A stretch of DNA of 64,000 bases, taken from the NCBI GenBank assembly GCA_012184525.1, contig WOFQ01000050.1, positions 1 through 64,000 of the forward strand, read 5' to 3'. The first letter of the stretch is position 1, and every line of letters starts with the position of its first letter. Shown piece by piece: positions 22,026 through 34,034 of this stretch. This DNA comes from Xenoacremonium recifei. Taxonomy: Eukaryota > Ascomycota > Sordariomycetes > Hypocreales > Nectriaceae. The notes beneath the pieces were generated by a model. It was not told the DNA's origin and searched no databases. It saw nothing but the letters and a program-made list of their open reading frames with translations. The position numbers and the translations under genes were made by a program.

Positions 22026-23762
22026 TCGATTGTACTTTGTACTTCTTTAAAATGAATAATGATACCCATTCACAATCCATGACAAGAGCCGTGTGAAATT
22101 GGCATTCCGCGTTAACAGTCCTGAATGGTCCAACGCAAACACATAAACACACAATCGAGACCATCCCATGGCCAAGCCGCAAGCCGCATCTGGCGACATG
22201 GTTTCTCCCGTCGCCCCTGGCCGCTGACCACCCCTAACTGAGAATGATACCCTTGCTCCATTTTCCGGCCCGCAAGAGTTCATATTCTGCTCTCGAAGAT
22301 GGCGGCTCAGGTTACATCGCCCAGGAACTAATCGCTGTAAGCCCACCGCAACACCCTCAGGGGACATGTCTGTATCGTAACACTCACGTCGATCATTACA
22401 TGCATTCAAGCCTAGTGTGGCGACTCCCCTGAAATCTTCACCGGTCAACTGGTAACCCAGGGTTGATTCCACCGTGAACCATGGCCCTCGTCAAAGCCCT
22501 GGCCCTGGTTTGAAACATGGCTTCCAGCCCCCAACACAGTATGCCACAGATCGGCTGCACGGAATTATTAATTCCGTTGACTTATTGCCTGTTGGGAAGT
22601 AGGACCAGATGCAGCTTATGGACTAGTTGATGGAATATTTGAGGACAATTTTACTAGCTAATATCGATCGGCTATCTTTGCGGTATACCTGGAAAATAGT
22701 CTCAGCCTACTAGCACCACCACCGATACCACGTGCACATGAAAGATATTGCATGCTGAACATTCTATTACTAGCTATCATCTGACGGGCAATTTTGGGTA
22801 CGGTGACATGCTAGGGTCGGCTACCGTACAAGATTCTTTCGTACGACGCCGTCGGGCCAATGGCATCTCTGTGTCTGGCGAGCATGAGGAGGCTATGCAG
22901 CGGTCACCCATCTACAATATGTGGTGGCTTGAGTGCCAGCTCAGAGTTCTTGTCTGGGGTCCTAGTTAGGGTCGCTCCGCAAAACAAGACCGTCAACCGC
23001 TTCATGCCGTTGGAATCGCCGCATCGAGGTCTTCGCGCTCCAGTGTGATCTCTCCAGGATGGAGAATATTGCCCAACAGTGTAGGGTAGCCGGCCGAATA
23101 GCATGAAGCTTTAATCTAAAAGATGCGCATCTTTGAGAATACTTCTTTCTTCTGCTTCGTTGTTTCTGGTATTCCTTCTTTCTGGCAATTGAAAACCCCC
23201 ATGTCGTAAGTGATGATAGTTGCATTAACTTGCGTAGCATGCGGTTTGTAAAATGTTTTTCTGGTCCTAAGTTCTCTTTTTACTTCAATGCTTGGCACGA
23301 GAAACAATGACGTGAATGCAGGCATTTGTCCTTCCATTCCAGGCTTCCTTGGTGGCGGCTAAGGCTGTGCCTGATGGAGTATAAACAACATAAAGGAACA
23401 CAGGCGGGAGGATCTCGACACCACGCACAATGAATCGAACCAAGATCTCCTGTTTTGTGTCCCGATCGGAGATTCCCAGCCCGATTCTTGGTGATGGCGC
23501 TGCGTCATGCCCAAACAAGCTACGATCAGCGCTGCCCAAGCCCCCAAGGAACAGCGCTATGGCTGTGCACCAGGATCAATGGGGGAATTTACAGCGCTCC
23601 GTCCAACGGAACAGGCCGAACAGAGCGCGGCATAGCCTAGCTAGGCTGTATGTACGTCAGGCCTCTGTGATCAACACTGAATCAACTGAGTGAAAGAAAG
23701 TATTAAACCTCGAGATGGAGCTCTTGTTGAAGTCTAGAAACCCAGGAGTAACAGTTTTGAAA
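22026..23762. other. Gene-free stretch with one long palindrome
   Basis: 1.7 kb without supported genes. Short frames on both strands overlap and have no domain sense. Around 22557-22578 there is an inverted repeat CGGAATT-N3-AATTCCG flanked by A/T, similar in half-site to elements in the 45-62 kb cluster. It lies over 1 kb from the next start codon. Confidence 0.45.
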
Positions 23763-25527
23763 ATGCATTGGCAACTATTCCTTGCGTCCCAACTTCTGGG
23801 AGCTTCAGCCAGCCCGCTGGTTGAGCTCGCTTCTCGCAGCTCGAAAATAACATGGGCCCCTTGTAAAGACAGCATGCACACAACAGCCCCAATGGTCTGC
23901 GGGAGACTCACTGTTCCTCTCGATTACACCGAGCCAGAATCAAATGCGACGCTCAATCTCCAGCTACAAAAAATTGAAGCACCTTCAGGTACTTCAAATG
24001 GCAGCATTTTGTTCAACTTTGGCGGACCCGGAGCGTCGGGGCATGAAGACTTTGCGTATTACGGGGAGCTGCTTTCAGTGTAAGAGGAAGAATGCGCTGT
24101 AGTGGAATGGGTTCTACTGACACCATTGAACGCAGCGTAACGGGAGGGAACCACGATCTCATCAATCTTGTACCTCGAGGGACTGGAGTTACCATTCCAT
24201 TTTCTTGCTACCCGTCCAACAGTCTTCGAACTTATGCCCAGCTACTTAATCCCACTCTGTGCGGGAACGCGTCAGATGTGGCATTGGGCGAAAACTGGGC
24301 CAACGCAGAAGTGTTTGGCAACCAATGCTACATGTCTGAGAATAAGACTGGCGGTCTCGTAGGAACTGCCTTTGTCGCGAGAGATCTGATGCAAGTTGTT
24401 GATGCGTTGGAAGAAGATGGCATGTTACGTTACTGGGGTAAGTTGCCAACTTGTGTTTCGTTTCGGCTCTGACCAAATAGGTGTTTCGTATGGTACCCTT
24501 CTGGGAGCAACTACAGCAGCCATGTTCCCTGAACGAATGGACAAAGTCATTCTGGACGGGGTAGTCAATCCATATGAATATTACGCCAATCAGTAAGTCT
24601 GCTAGACACCTTAACAAACCTCGCTCTGACGCCAAACAGCGAAGTTCAATTATTTGACGACGTCGACGACGTTTTTGCCGGGTTTTGCTCTGGCTGTGTC
24701 AATAACCCCAAGAACTGCCCCTGGGGAGGCAACATTACCGCCGAGGAGTTGCAGGAGAGTATTTACGCCTTTCTTGACCGCATCAAGTATGAGCCCATCG
24801 TGGTGCCGAGCGCGATAGGAGGAAGTGTCATTGATTACACCACCGTAAAGTCTCTGCTTGTCAAAGGCTTCGATCAGCCAGCGACGTGGCCATCAATCGC
24901 GGCCCCTATCCAAGAGCTGATGGCCGGAAACTCGACGGCCTTTGAGGCATACATGACCCAGCTTGCGTCAACGCCAGCCATCCAAGACGAGGCGCAGTTT
25001 GGCATCAAGTGTGGCGATGCCTTTGGCCGCACAAACAGCCTCAAGGAGATAAAGCCTCTCATTGAGGCTCGCCACAACGCCAGCCGAATCGCCGGAGACT
25101 CGGCCGATTACGTCGCCATGAGATGCGCGCGGTGGCCCATGGCAGCCAAGGAGCGATATAGCGGTAATTTCCACGTGCAGACCAAGAATCCAGTGCTGCT
25201 CATCGGCAACACATACGATCCTGTGACTCCGATATCCTCTGCACGCAACGTGAGTGCTGCCTTCAAGGGCAGTGTTTTGCTTCAACACGATAGTTACGGC
25301 GTAAGTAAAAAACCCTTTTCGTCGGTCATCGCTTACAATTGCAGCATGACTCCCTCGTCCAAGCCTCCTTGTGCACGGCCAAGGCTGTGATGGCTTACTT
25401 CAACAACAGCACGCTCCCCGAAAAGGGGACGAAATGCCCAGTGAATGCCACGCTCTTTTCTGGCGAGGATGGTTGGACGGGAGTATTGAGAGAATTGACT
25501 GGGAACTCGTCTATCACGGCACCCTGA
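23763..25527 (+). CDS. Secreted alpha/beta-hydrolase, tripeptidyl aminopeptidase-like (TAP family), 524 aa
   Basis: Exons are 23763-24079, 24136-24437, 24481-24592, 24640-25300 and 25345-25527. The start MHWQLFLASQLLGASAS gives a signal peptide; an in-frame ATG 48 bases upstream would bury it. Landmarks are CGRLTVPLDYTEP, the oxyanion-hole region LFNFGGPGASG, nucleophile GVSYG (the codon spans an intron), acid in NTYDPVTP, and histidine in QHDSYGHDSL, the last two in the C-terminal TAP-like region. Many NxS/T sites and paired cysteines fit secretion. It probably releases short peptides or hydrolyses amides/esters outside the cell. In relatives this arrangement is full length, so the gene appears functional. 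Confidence 0.85.
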
Positions 25528-25604
25528 TTTGTAGAAGCATTTGTATATATCAACACTTAAATATAGCATAGACATGGCAGTAAGCCATGCAGAGATTCTA
25601 AATT

Positions 25605-26984
25605 CTAAACGCAACCAGCACCCGGCCAATCGTTGTAATTCTCATCAGGTGTAGTGAACGGGCCATATGGAACAGCGTTGCCTCGATCATTGACAGCAAA
25701 TGGAATCCCTTGCTTGATACGGTGAATTACATCCTAGAATTGTCAGCTTACATTTAGAGCCCGTTGTGAAGACGGACAATTTACCGGATTGTAGATGAAC
25801 AGACGACCAAAGGAGATCAAATCAATCTTCCCTTCCTTTATCATCCCATGAGCCTCCTCCACTGTGTAGTCGTGATTTGCCATGAGCTTGGATGGACTAC
25901 CAGGGAATTTGACAAGCTTTCCGAAATCTGGAACTGGGTCGTAGCCCTCGGGAAGAGGAAACCCGTTGGGCCGTGTAAGGCGGCTGAAGTATTCCCCGTC
26001 GGTTGCTCCACGGCGGCACAAAGCGATGATTCCCACTTTGCGTTTGACCATTTCGTTGATCAAGTAGGTGTAGGTCTCTTTCATTTCGTCAAACTGTACT
26101 ACTGAGTCGTTTAAGAAATCCGTAGGGCAGATCTTGACGCAGATAGCCTCAGGACCACCAAACACCGAGGCAATGGCATCGATCGTTTCGAGGATGAAAC
26201 GACATCTATTTTCGACTGTGCCACCATAATCATCGGCTCGCTTGTTGGCACGACTGAAAGCCTTATTAGTATATTCCGTGATAGTCTTCGCATGAAAAAT
26301 TACGTGTTCAGAAATTGTTGAGGTAAATAACCACTGGGCATAACTTGGTAAGCATTTTTCTCTTGAGGGTAAGACTGGCATTACCCTTGTGCTAGCAACT
26401 CAACACCATCAAATCCAGCCCTTTTGGCCAGACTACAGGCGTATCGATATTTCTCAATGATAGTCCTTGGATCCTCGATGGCATGGACGTTGGCTGTATG
26501 ACCCTGAACCACACACTAGTCAACAGTTAGCTCTGGAGAGGCGGTTGGTACGTACAGGCCGGCCGGGTAGATCACGATACTCTCCTGCGTCTGCCTTGAT
26601 GGCAGAGGGAGCCAAGACCTGCACCTTGTGCGCCTTCGCGATTGGCATCTCTTCATGAGCACAACGACCCGCATGCCAGGCCTGGAAGAATATTGTGCCA
26701 CCGGCCTTATGAACTGCGTCGGTAACTTTTCTCCAGGCTGCTGCATGGTCATCCGTGATCATGACAGGTGCATATTTCCAGTCGCAACCAGTCCAATCAA
26801 TGAAAATGCCCTCGGAGACAATAAGTCCCGTTCCGTCTTTGGCCCTATCGGCATAGTGTTTGGTTTGGGCTGGGCCCGGCTTATTGTCATCGATGCATCG
26901 GTTACGAGTCATCGCGCCCATCACGACTCGATTCCTGAGCATTGACTGGGATTGAATAGTGATGGGATCCAAGAGGCTGGACAT
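25605..26984 (-). CDS. Old-Yellow-Enzyme-like NADH:flavin oxidoreductase, 391 aa
   Basis: Exons are 26984-26556, 26503-26385, 26333-26304 (only 30 nt), 26253-25785 and 25733-25605. The protein is an FMN TIM barrel: MGAMTRNRC near the N-terminus, QAWHAGR, GHTA, FDGVELLAQGGYLPQQFLN, NKRADDYGGTVENRCRF and LISFGRLFIYNP. In classical OYEs the active site reads H-x-x-N just before GYL and binds the substrate carbonyl; here the same place reads L-A-Q-G, so both residues are replaced. It may act on unusual substrates or be a redox partner rather than a standard enone reductase. It shares a 0.4-kb divergent promoter with a Zn2Cys6 regulator. Confidence 0.85.
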
Positions 26985-27408
26985 TTCGAAGTTTTGATAT
27001 GATCTCGGGGAGGAATAGTACGTTGAAATAAATCACAGGTAGTCTGTGATTGAGCCAGTGGTCTGAGAAATATCCCACCTAGGCCTATATATACTCTGAA
27101 TCTCATTTTCAGTTGCTGAGGGATCCCACAAATGCCCATGATACGGAGTCCTGATCTCTAATAAGGCCGCCAGCTAGATCCCATTGTGATTCTTGGACTT
27201 GTCCAATAGGAAGAGCGCTATTCCGCAAGCTCTCGGCGTGATGATTGATAACGTTATGAACCGGCCAATTGAAAGTAAGCATTTGCGCGTGTCCTGCGGG
27301 TTTCCACTTGATCCTTCAATATCGTCCATCCTCTTCCCCGAATTCGCACTCTGGTTCGTTCTGACACGTAATGATTCGCAGCACTTCTTGTGTAATCACG
27401 ATCAAAAC
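26985..27408. promoter_or_regulatory. Divergent promoter of OYE-like gene and Zn2Cys6 regulator
   Basis: A 424-bp spacer between two divergent starts suggests co-regulation. A CTATATATAC box lies near 27086. I see no clear paired CGG/CCG site. An in-frame ATG at 27241 could lengthen the regulator. Confidence 0.5.
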
Positions 27409-29145
27409 ATGAAGGCTCCTCGGGCTTGCTGGCAATGCCGCCAATCGAAACGCAGATGCTCTCGGCGTGGGCCCTGCGAGCCCTGCGTTCAATGCCAGCG
27501 GAAACATCTGAAATGTGGGATTGAACTTGCAGGAGCACGACACGGGACAGTCCATTCGGCTGAGCAATCGATGTCATCGACTTCAGCTGAGGCCGGTAGA
27601 CTAGGCCCCGTGAGTTCCGAAGACAGTGGTGCGGCAAATCGCACATCCGAGCATGTCGTTGACTTGTCTCGGGATTTGGCAATACGTCTTGTTCAGCTTT
27701 ACCTTGAGGAGATTCATGATCGAACGCAGAATATCTTCCATGCAGAGACACTAAAGCAACAAGTGAAGCATGGCAAGATAAATAGGCCACTGCTGTTTGC
27801 CATCTGTGCTATGGGATCCAAATTCTCGTTGGAGGACCAGAGGCGGGAACTTGAATTGCGTCTGACGGAAGAGGCCAAGCGCTTACTACGAGCCGATCTG
27901 GAGAATATTTGCGTCGAAAACGTACAGACGTGTATCATCCTAGCAAACCTGAGTGCTGGAAATGGTCAGGTTCAGGCTCAGGCACTCTATCTTCGTGGAT
28001 AGCCCCCCCTTCTCCAACCTGACCGAGCTTACAATCAAAACAGGCATTGCTAGTAGCATGGCTGAGATTCTTCGCCTCGATTCGCCCCACCACGATGCTC
28101 TGATTATCGAACAGGAAGTTTCGCGACGGCTATGGTGGTCATTATTCTTCGCAGACCGCTTTTGTTTCTCGGGACTCGGTCTCCGTTGTCGGATCGGGGA
28201 CATAGACGACCCGAGTACTCTGCCCATGGATGAGGTCACATTCCGTTCGCTACCGCTCGATGCTGGAAATGGCACGAGTGCTCCGTGGAAACCCGGTATA
28301 TGGGCCCAATTGGTCAAGCTAAGTCGATACCTTGTGCCGATCCAAGAACTCAACTATCGCATCGCCAAGGGCATTGAGGATTCCAGCTTAATTGACCTAG
28401 AGTCGGAGAACCTGAAACACGAGCTGGAGGCCTGGAATCAACAACTTCGACCGGAGATACGGATGTCGATTCCGAATCTCATCAGACAAGAGCAAAATGG
28501 CATCGGCGGAGTTTTTATTACGCTACATCTCACGTATCACCACTTCTCAACACTGCTATACTTTCGTTTCCTTGAAGACCACCAGGCCTCACCGACTGAT
28601 AACTCTGGGTACGTGGCGCTGTGCAAACATCACGCCTCGTCTTTCAGCAGCTTGCTTCAGTTGTCCCGTCAGATGAAGGGCTGCAGAGTAAATTGTCCCA
28701 CCGTGGCACATATGACAACAGTATCCTCGTCTGTCTTAGTACATACCCTTCTCTTCGGTGGACCTGAGGAACTTGACACGGCACGTCAAGAGCTCAAGGC
28801 TAATTTTGAGGCGCTGACGGATCTTCGAAAATACTGGCCCGCTACAGAAGCAATGGTGAACGTGGCCCCTGTCTCAATCACTTTCAGCCCTGCTGACCGA
28901 TCTCGTAGATTGACCGGTTGATGACGTTTCAAAAAGTTTGCCTGTTTTCTGCAGAGTCTCATAAGCTTGACGGGTGGATGGTCAGGTATCTTCTGGAACA
29001 CTCCCTTCCCTTAGAGAAGCGCAATCTGCCGATCGAGGCCTCGAAGATGGATATAGAATCGCAGATTGTGATATCCAAAACTCGGGGTCTGAAGCACGCG
29101 GGGAGATATATTGACTTACCAACCTGTGAAGGTGCAAACGGATAG
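27409..29145 (+). CDS. Zn2Cys6 fungal-specific transcription factor, 544 aa
   Basis: Exons are 27409-27994, 28044-28855 and 28909-29145. The Zn2Cys6 domain is directly at the N-terminus: cysteines at residues 7, 10, 17, 26, 29 and 36 (ACWQCRQSKRRC, then CVQCQRKHLKC). A fungal_trans-type domain follows, with SMAEILRLDSPHHDALIIEQ and EVSRRLWWSLFFADRFC. The first intron begins GTGGAT, a weak donor, but it removes an in-frame stop and restores the expected R-IASSMAEI join. The C-terminus (VRYLLEHSLPLEKRN) comes from the last exon. It probably regulates the divergent OYE-like gene. Confidence 0.82.
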
Positions 29146-29544
29146 GCCAAGACGTCTTTTACCGTTCAAATTGCTTCGCCACGCCAAAGCCAGGCCATAC
29201 TGAAAGAGCAGTGCGTAATCGACTCATCAGAGGTTTGTGTTAGCACCCTAAATGACGTGACAGTCAATGAAATTGCACCGCAGGAGACCAAGCAAGATTA
29301 TTAGATCCCACAGAGAAGTTGACGGGAGGAAACCAAAATCCAAGTGCGTTAGAGTCCGTAGTTTGAGAGTTTACTGCTTAGGTGCCTCAATAATAACAAA
29401 TTGAATCGAGCCCTTGCCAGAGTTGATCAGGCTTGCGCTCCGTTCAGATTCAGAGTCGGGGATAGAATTGGTTGAGTAATGCCTGGTAGTTATCTACGCT
29501 GCCACATCTCGCCCTCTATTATTGTGTGATCGTGTGCTTTAGAA
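29146..29544. other. Intergenic, no gene seen
   Basis: Convergent 3' flanks. No supported feature. Confidence 0.45.
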
Positions 29545-30178
29545 CTACACGCCTCGCTCCGTCTCCCTGACATCCTGGACCGCACTCTCCACATGGGAGA
29601 TCCTCTCACGGACGTTAGTGTTGTTCCTTTCACCCCGCCGGATGTCATTCTCAGCAAGATCGAGTCTATCCTGCATCGTGATGACGATAGTTTCGAGCCG
29701 CATGATTCGGTTATATGCCGCCCGAAGCCACTGTCGCATCTGAGCGACGTTTTCTCTGGGATCCTGTTGCTCGTTCCGAAGCTGGCTTTCTGTGGCCAGA
29801 ACTCTTTCTTCTAGGCGAGAGACATTATCCGCGATGTGCTGCTCTTTGCTACGGATCTCATTAATCGTAGATTCGCTTGCACGGATGCGGGTGTTGAAGA
29901 CGACAAGGTGAGAGTTGAAAGAGTCGAGTCGAGCGTTCATTCCCTGGATCTGAGTCTCGAGGGAAGAGATCCGAAGAGAAACTTCACGGACAGCGTTCGA
30001 GATCTCGGTACCGGTGAGGTTTGGCTGCTGCTGAGTTCGGACGTACCGAACGTCTGCTCCGGGCTCCTCAGCTTCATCAGGCTGACGTTGATTAGCATGG
30101 CCTTCAGACTGGCGCTGAGACTTACTGTCTGGAGCCCTCTACGAGTCGAAGTGACTCGAAAGGGAAATTATCCTCCAT
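29545..30178 (-). CDS. Coiled-coil hypothetical protein, about 190 aa
   Basis: The main exon 30081-29545 is almost entirely coiled coil: ISNAVREVSLRISSLETQIQ, KEQHIADNVSRLEERVLATE, RLETIVITMQDRLDLAENDI. It has no ATG before MNARLDS (29940). The best 5' end is a small exon 30178-30143 (MEDNFPFESLRL) joined by a GTAGAG...GTCAG intron with a GCTAATC branch-like site. A nearby GTAAGT donor would give the wrong frame, so the 5' splice is uncertain. Function unknown; probably a structural or scaffold protein. Confidence 0.55.
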
Positions 30179-30702
30179 TATTGTTCTCTGGCCTTGACGT
30201 GGCGTTGATTATTGGGTAGGGTTGTAGCCAAGGCGAGCCTGTCTTGCGGGCTGGCGAGAGAGTCTGTTCCTTATAATCAAGAAAAACTGATGATGGGAAG
30301 AGTCAGAAAGAAGAAGAACACAAGAGAAAAGTATGACATGGGAAAAGAGAGACTTGGGGGACTGAGCTCGTGTGCACTTCGTGATTCACGGCAACGGCGC
30401 TCCCCACCGTGCATGTCCAGAGGCGCCTTGTCGCAGAATATCATGCGGTGACTGCATTGTGGAGCTTCATATGTAATATCTGTGATAGAAAGGTCCTAGA
30501 GAATACTGGGAATGAGAAGCCTTCTTGACTTAGTGAACTAATTATAGAGATAGAAAGGAGGGCATTGATCGGAATGATATGACCCTTCTTTGTTAATTGG
30601 GACTTCAAGACACAGGCAAGAGACTCAAATCGACGCACGCATATATTCGCAAGTAGAAATATGCGGAAAGCCGCGCTAAGAGCTCCGGATGTCATTTTCC
30701 AT
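30179..30702. other. Intergenic, no gene seen
   Basis: Promoter of the coiled-coil gene and 3' flank of the NmrA-like gene. Purine-rich AAGAAGAAGA stretch at about 30305-30330. No supported coding sequence. Confidence 0.45.
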
Positions 30703-31999
30703 CTACTTCTGGCCCCAAGTCTTCTGGAGGAACTCCTCGATGGAGGTGAACTTGTAATCAGAAAAGACCTTGTTCCACTCATCGGTGACTGCCCAGGCAC
30801 CCTTAGCAGCAGCTGTCAGAATTCCAATCCAGCCCATAACGTGCCATGCTGCCGCCTGCTCCTTCGAAAGAGAGGGATGCTGAAGCGGAGGCATCTCAAC
30901 ACCGAGGACGCCAGCCTGCGTATCCGATTCCTCGACGAGATCCAATTGTACAGCTTTGCCTAAGCCGCGAAACTTATTAGAATGGAGTCTGGTATCTGAG
31001 ATGGTATAGAATTTAATCAACGACGCTCACCTCTGATCTTTTGCACAAGCTCCAGTAGCTGGCGTGGAGTGATTTGCTCGCCGGAAATTCCTCCAATCTC
31101 CGGCCACTCTCCTTCGTACTCAATAGCCCGGCGAACTACGGCAGCGATGTCAGGAACGGTAGTCATGACCACTGGGGTATCCTCGTATCCTCGAATTGCC
31201 ACGATGCGTAGGCTATCCAGCTGCCATACAGTCGGCATGGGAGGTACATGCTTGTTCAGCCGATGTGGGTAGGCGGAGTATTCCATGAACATGCCAGGCT
31301 GGAAGAAGCAATACTCGATGATCTGAGATGCAATGTTAGACGAGATGAAAGACACGAGTTGGACAGTCAGGGAATTCCTTACTTTCTTGTCTTTGTTGAT
31401 CTCGCGCAGGTAAGCCTGCATGTCCAGCTTTCCCTGATAGAAGGGCACAGTGCTAATGATATCGTATAACTTCTGGCTCCTTTTAACGACGTTAGCATAT
31501 CAGACTCGGAAGTCGTTCGGAGATCCTCTTTCTGTCAAGTGAGTCCTTACATGGCCCATTCGCTTGGGGCGAAGCGCTTGACGCCTGCTTCCACAGCGGC
31601 ATCTATGAGGAGCCTCGAGACCTCGCTGCCGGGGTCGTTGGCAACCACGATGAAGTTGAGTACGACCTCCACACCGGCGAAGAGTTTGACAAGCTCTGCC
31701 TTGTCTTTGAAAGTCGTTTGCACCCATTTGACTCCAGCCTGTTGTGGGAAAAGAGCAGGATCCTACGAGAGGCGCAAGAGGATGTTAAAGTCATGACAAT
31801 AGACAAAACTAGTACCCATCAGTATTTCGGTGACTGACCTTTCTGCAGAGAGCCATTACTTCGTGCTTGTGGTCCTTTACGAGTTCATCGATGACCTCGA
31901 GTGCCAGGCCTTGACGACACAGATTAGTCTCAACTGAGAAAGACAGAGAACCGAGGGTGGCTCACCAGAGTTGGCACCTGCGATTGCAACCTTGACCAT
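30703..31999 (-). CDS. NmrA-like / isoflavone-reductase-like NAD(P)-binding protein, 320 aa
   Basis: Exons are 31999-31966, 31909-31839, 31762-31551, 31479-31383, 31322-31031 and 30959-30703. The N-terminus MVKVAIAGANSGLALEV holds the Rossmann GxxGxxG (codons split by the first intron). Landmarks are FAGVEVVLNFIVVANDPGSE, AGVKRFAPSEWAM and FYQGKLDMQAYLRE, where the Lys is the likely catalytic residue of NmrA/PCBER-type reductases, then EYCFFQPGMFMEY. Length and order fit the family. It is likely a cytosolic NADPH-dependent reductase of a phenolic or other secondary compound, or a redox-sensing regulator. The transcript has six short exons, all frame-consistent. Confidence 0.85.
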
Positions 32000-32680
32000 T
32001 TTGTTGTGCTTGTGTTTATCTAACTCCCACCAATGTAGTGTCGTAGTTCTGTATTATGGCAGGGACAGAGTTGGAGGGTGAATGGAAAGAAGGCTACCTT
32101 CATATAAAATACTGCTAGTTTTATATGTCTCCTTACAATTTTGATCCCGTCATTCCATAAGAGAGCCGTAGTAATAACGTAAATAAGGGATGACAAAGAA
32201 GCATTATTTTAGTTATACCCTAGGCCTCAGCTAGGCACTCTTTATTAGTGGAAAGCCATTAAGATTACGATTAAACTGTGCCTGGAAATTCAGGCATAGT
32301 GTGCTATTTGCTGATATAAGTATTGGAGACGTTGACAATTATTCGTCACATCACGTAACATTTGTGAGCACCATGAAAAGGCAAGGATCCACTGTTTAAT
32401 TGGAAGATCCACATTTGGCGCAAAGTGAAGTTATTCAGGCCAAAGACAGCAAAGACCTGCCTTTCAGGCCGAAGGCACTACTCGATCACTGCTTCAGTCA
32501 GTCTTGAATGTGCTTCAAGAATGGCAGATCTTGTCCTAGTCTTCCGCTCAATTTGAGGGAAGTGATCAATCAAGCGCGATGAATTTCAATCTAGGTCCAG
32601 AGTATGATACTTAGGGACTGATCTCTAGTTGCTACCTATCGTCGACCCATTCATTGCTCTTTGGCTGACAAATAGACGGC
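32000..32680. promoter_or_regulatory. Divergent intergenic region (NmrA-like / bZIP)
   Basis: AT-rich at 32095-32300. A TCACGTAACAT site at about 32350 repeats the sequence of the array just upstream of the bZIP start. No gene seen. Confidence 0.5.
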
Positions 32681-32720
32681 CACGTGATATCACGTAACAT
32701 CACCTAACATCCCGTAACAT
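32681..32720 (+). promoter_or_regulatory. Four-unit 10-bp array of CACGTAACAT-like sites before the bZIP gene
   Basis: Four consecutive decamers have consensus CACGTAACAT: the first is CACGTGATAT, the others differ by one or two bases. The 10-bp period puts each site on the same face of the helix. TTACGTG/ATCACGTAA is close to the ACGT-core elements bound by bZIP proteins, and the array ends about 60 bp before the bZIP ATG (it overlaps an alternative ATG at 32719). Autoregulation is an inference. Confidence 0.6.
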
Positions 32721-32778
32721 GACTCGTCAGGGACGTTGGAGTTTGTGCTTTAGATCTCCCTCGCGAACCGAACTTGAA

Positions 32779-33949
32779 ATGGAGGATTACAAGGCAGAGC
32801 TAGAAGTGAGTCAATTTCGAGTCTGGTACATTTATCGATTGCTTGCTTACATTCTCGCAGCGTCGTCGCGAACGCGGGCGGCTTGCCCAGAGCGCATTTC
32901 GTAAGCGGCAAGCACAAGCGAAACAGACGATGCAAGAAGAGAATGAAAAGCTCAAGCGCGCCATAAGATCTATCGCCAAAGAGCTTCGAGTAGACGACCG
33001 TTCAGCGCTGAAAGATGTTGTTCGTGAAGCTGCTGCGGTCGCGGGACTGGATATCAGTGACAGTGCTCTCGCCTCGATCAACCAGGTGGACAACCCAGAA
33101 TCAGAATCGTCTCAAGACAAGCCGAATGCTACAGCAACAAACCATGGGACCAGCACCTTCCCCCGGGGCGATAGCGCATCATCGTTCTCTTCTGTTGATC
33201 GATTTCTCACCGCACAGTCTGCCCGCGCATCAGGCTCGCCGGGGAGGCTGAATACGCTAAGCATAGATCACGAAGTCTCCATGACTATCCGACGAGATCC
33301 TTTCCAATGTTCCCAATGTGGCGATGGACCCGGTTCTGTCTTACCCTTCCTAGGCTCTGGGGCTTTCACATTCGCGGGCCGCATCTTTTGGCACCTTGTC
33401 GAGCGTTTCGAAGTTGGTAACTACGATCCTTATTCTCTGCAACCGCCGAAGCCATCTGTGGTCACTGTCCAGCCAGACCTTCAGTTCCGAGATCTACTCA
33501 ATCGCTCACGGGCGATGCGACACGTTGACGTTTCGGAGTGGATGGCGATGATTCAAACACGGGTCCGGCATTACCAACAAGCAACCGAACCCCAAGTTAC
33601 TCTTGCTGTTGTTTCGTCTGGGGGGCTGGAGGTTCCAGTAGCCCATGAATTGGACTTGAGCGGCAATTCTCAACTTAACTGGCTGTCACCAATGACGGCC
33701 GAACAGAGGATTCGAGCCGTTGTTGGAGATGATGTGTTTGCGATGTTGGCTAGCCCGCTGCTGGATCACTGGGAACAGCACAAGAAGATAGGGGGTGAGC
33801 GTACTAAGTCTTATGTGATCGACGGCTTCCTGGATATTCTCTCAGAATCCTATGTGTGTTTTGGGGACGGCCCTCGATGGGATGTGGGAACTTTTGACGC
33901 AATTCTTAGAAAGTGGTGCCTTTCTACTATTGCTGGCGAGAGTCACTGA
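32779..33949 (+). CDS. bZIP transcription factor, 371 aa, atypical basic region
   Basis: Exons are 32779-32805 and 32861-33949. An alternative ATG at 32719 adds 20 residues. The basic region RRRERGRLAQSAFRKRQAQ aligns with the Yap/AP-1 form (N-x-x-A-Q-x-A-F-R), but the normally invariant Asn is Gly. The leucine zipper-like helix follows (ENEKLKRAIRSIAKEL). The C-terminal 230 residues hold DPFQCSQCGDGPGSVLPFLG, FWHLVERFEVGNYDPYSLQP and a helical end, found in many fungal bZIP proteins of unknown role. The ACGT-core array lies directly upstream. The 3' end faces the NLR gene (85 bp between stops), and a degraded copy of this 3' junction lies at 39.3 kb. Confidence 0.82.
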
Positions 33950-34034
33950 TCTCAATACATGATGTTAATCTTGATTTTATGCAACTTCAGCAAAATAGAG
34001 ATGGCATTCAAGTCTACACCCGTGTCAATTTGAT

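Noticed and set aside
22047..22472. 141-codon minus-strand open frame after the rhodopsin-family gene
   Set aside because: No recognisable domain or splice signals; composition looks non-coding.
27254..27790. 178-codon minus-strand open frame
   Set aside because: It is antisense to the Zn2Cys6 domain of the transcription factor.
30212..30451. + strand open frame rich in Lys/Arg
   Set aside because: Low-complexity purine-rich sequence without context; not supported as a gene.
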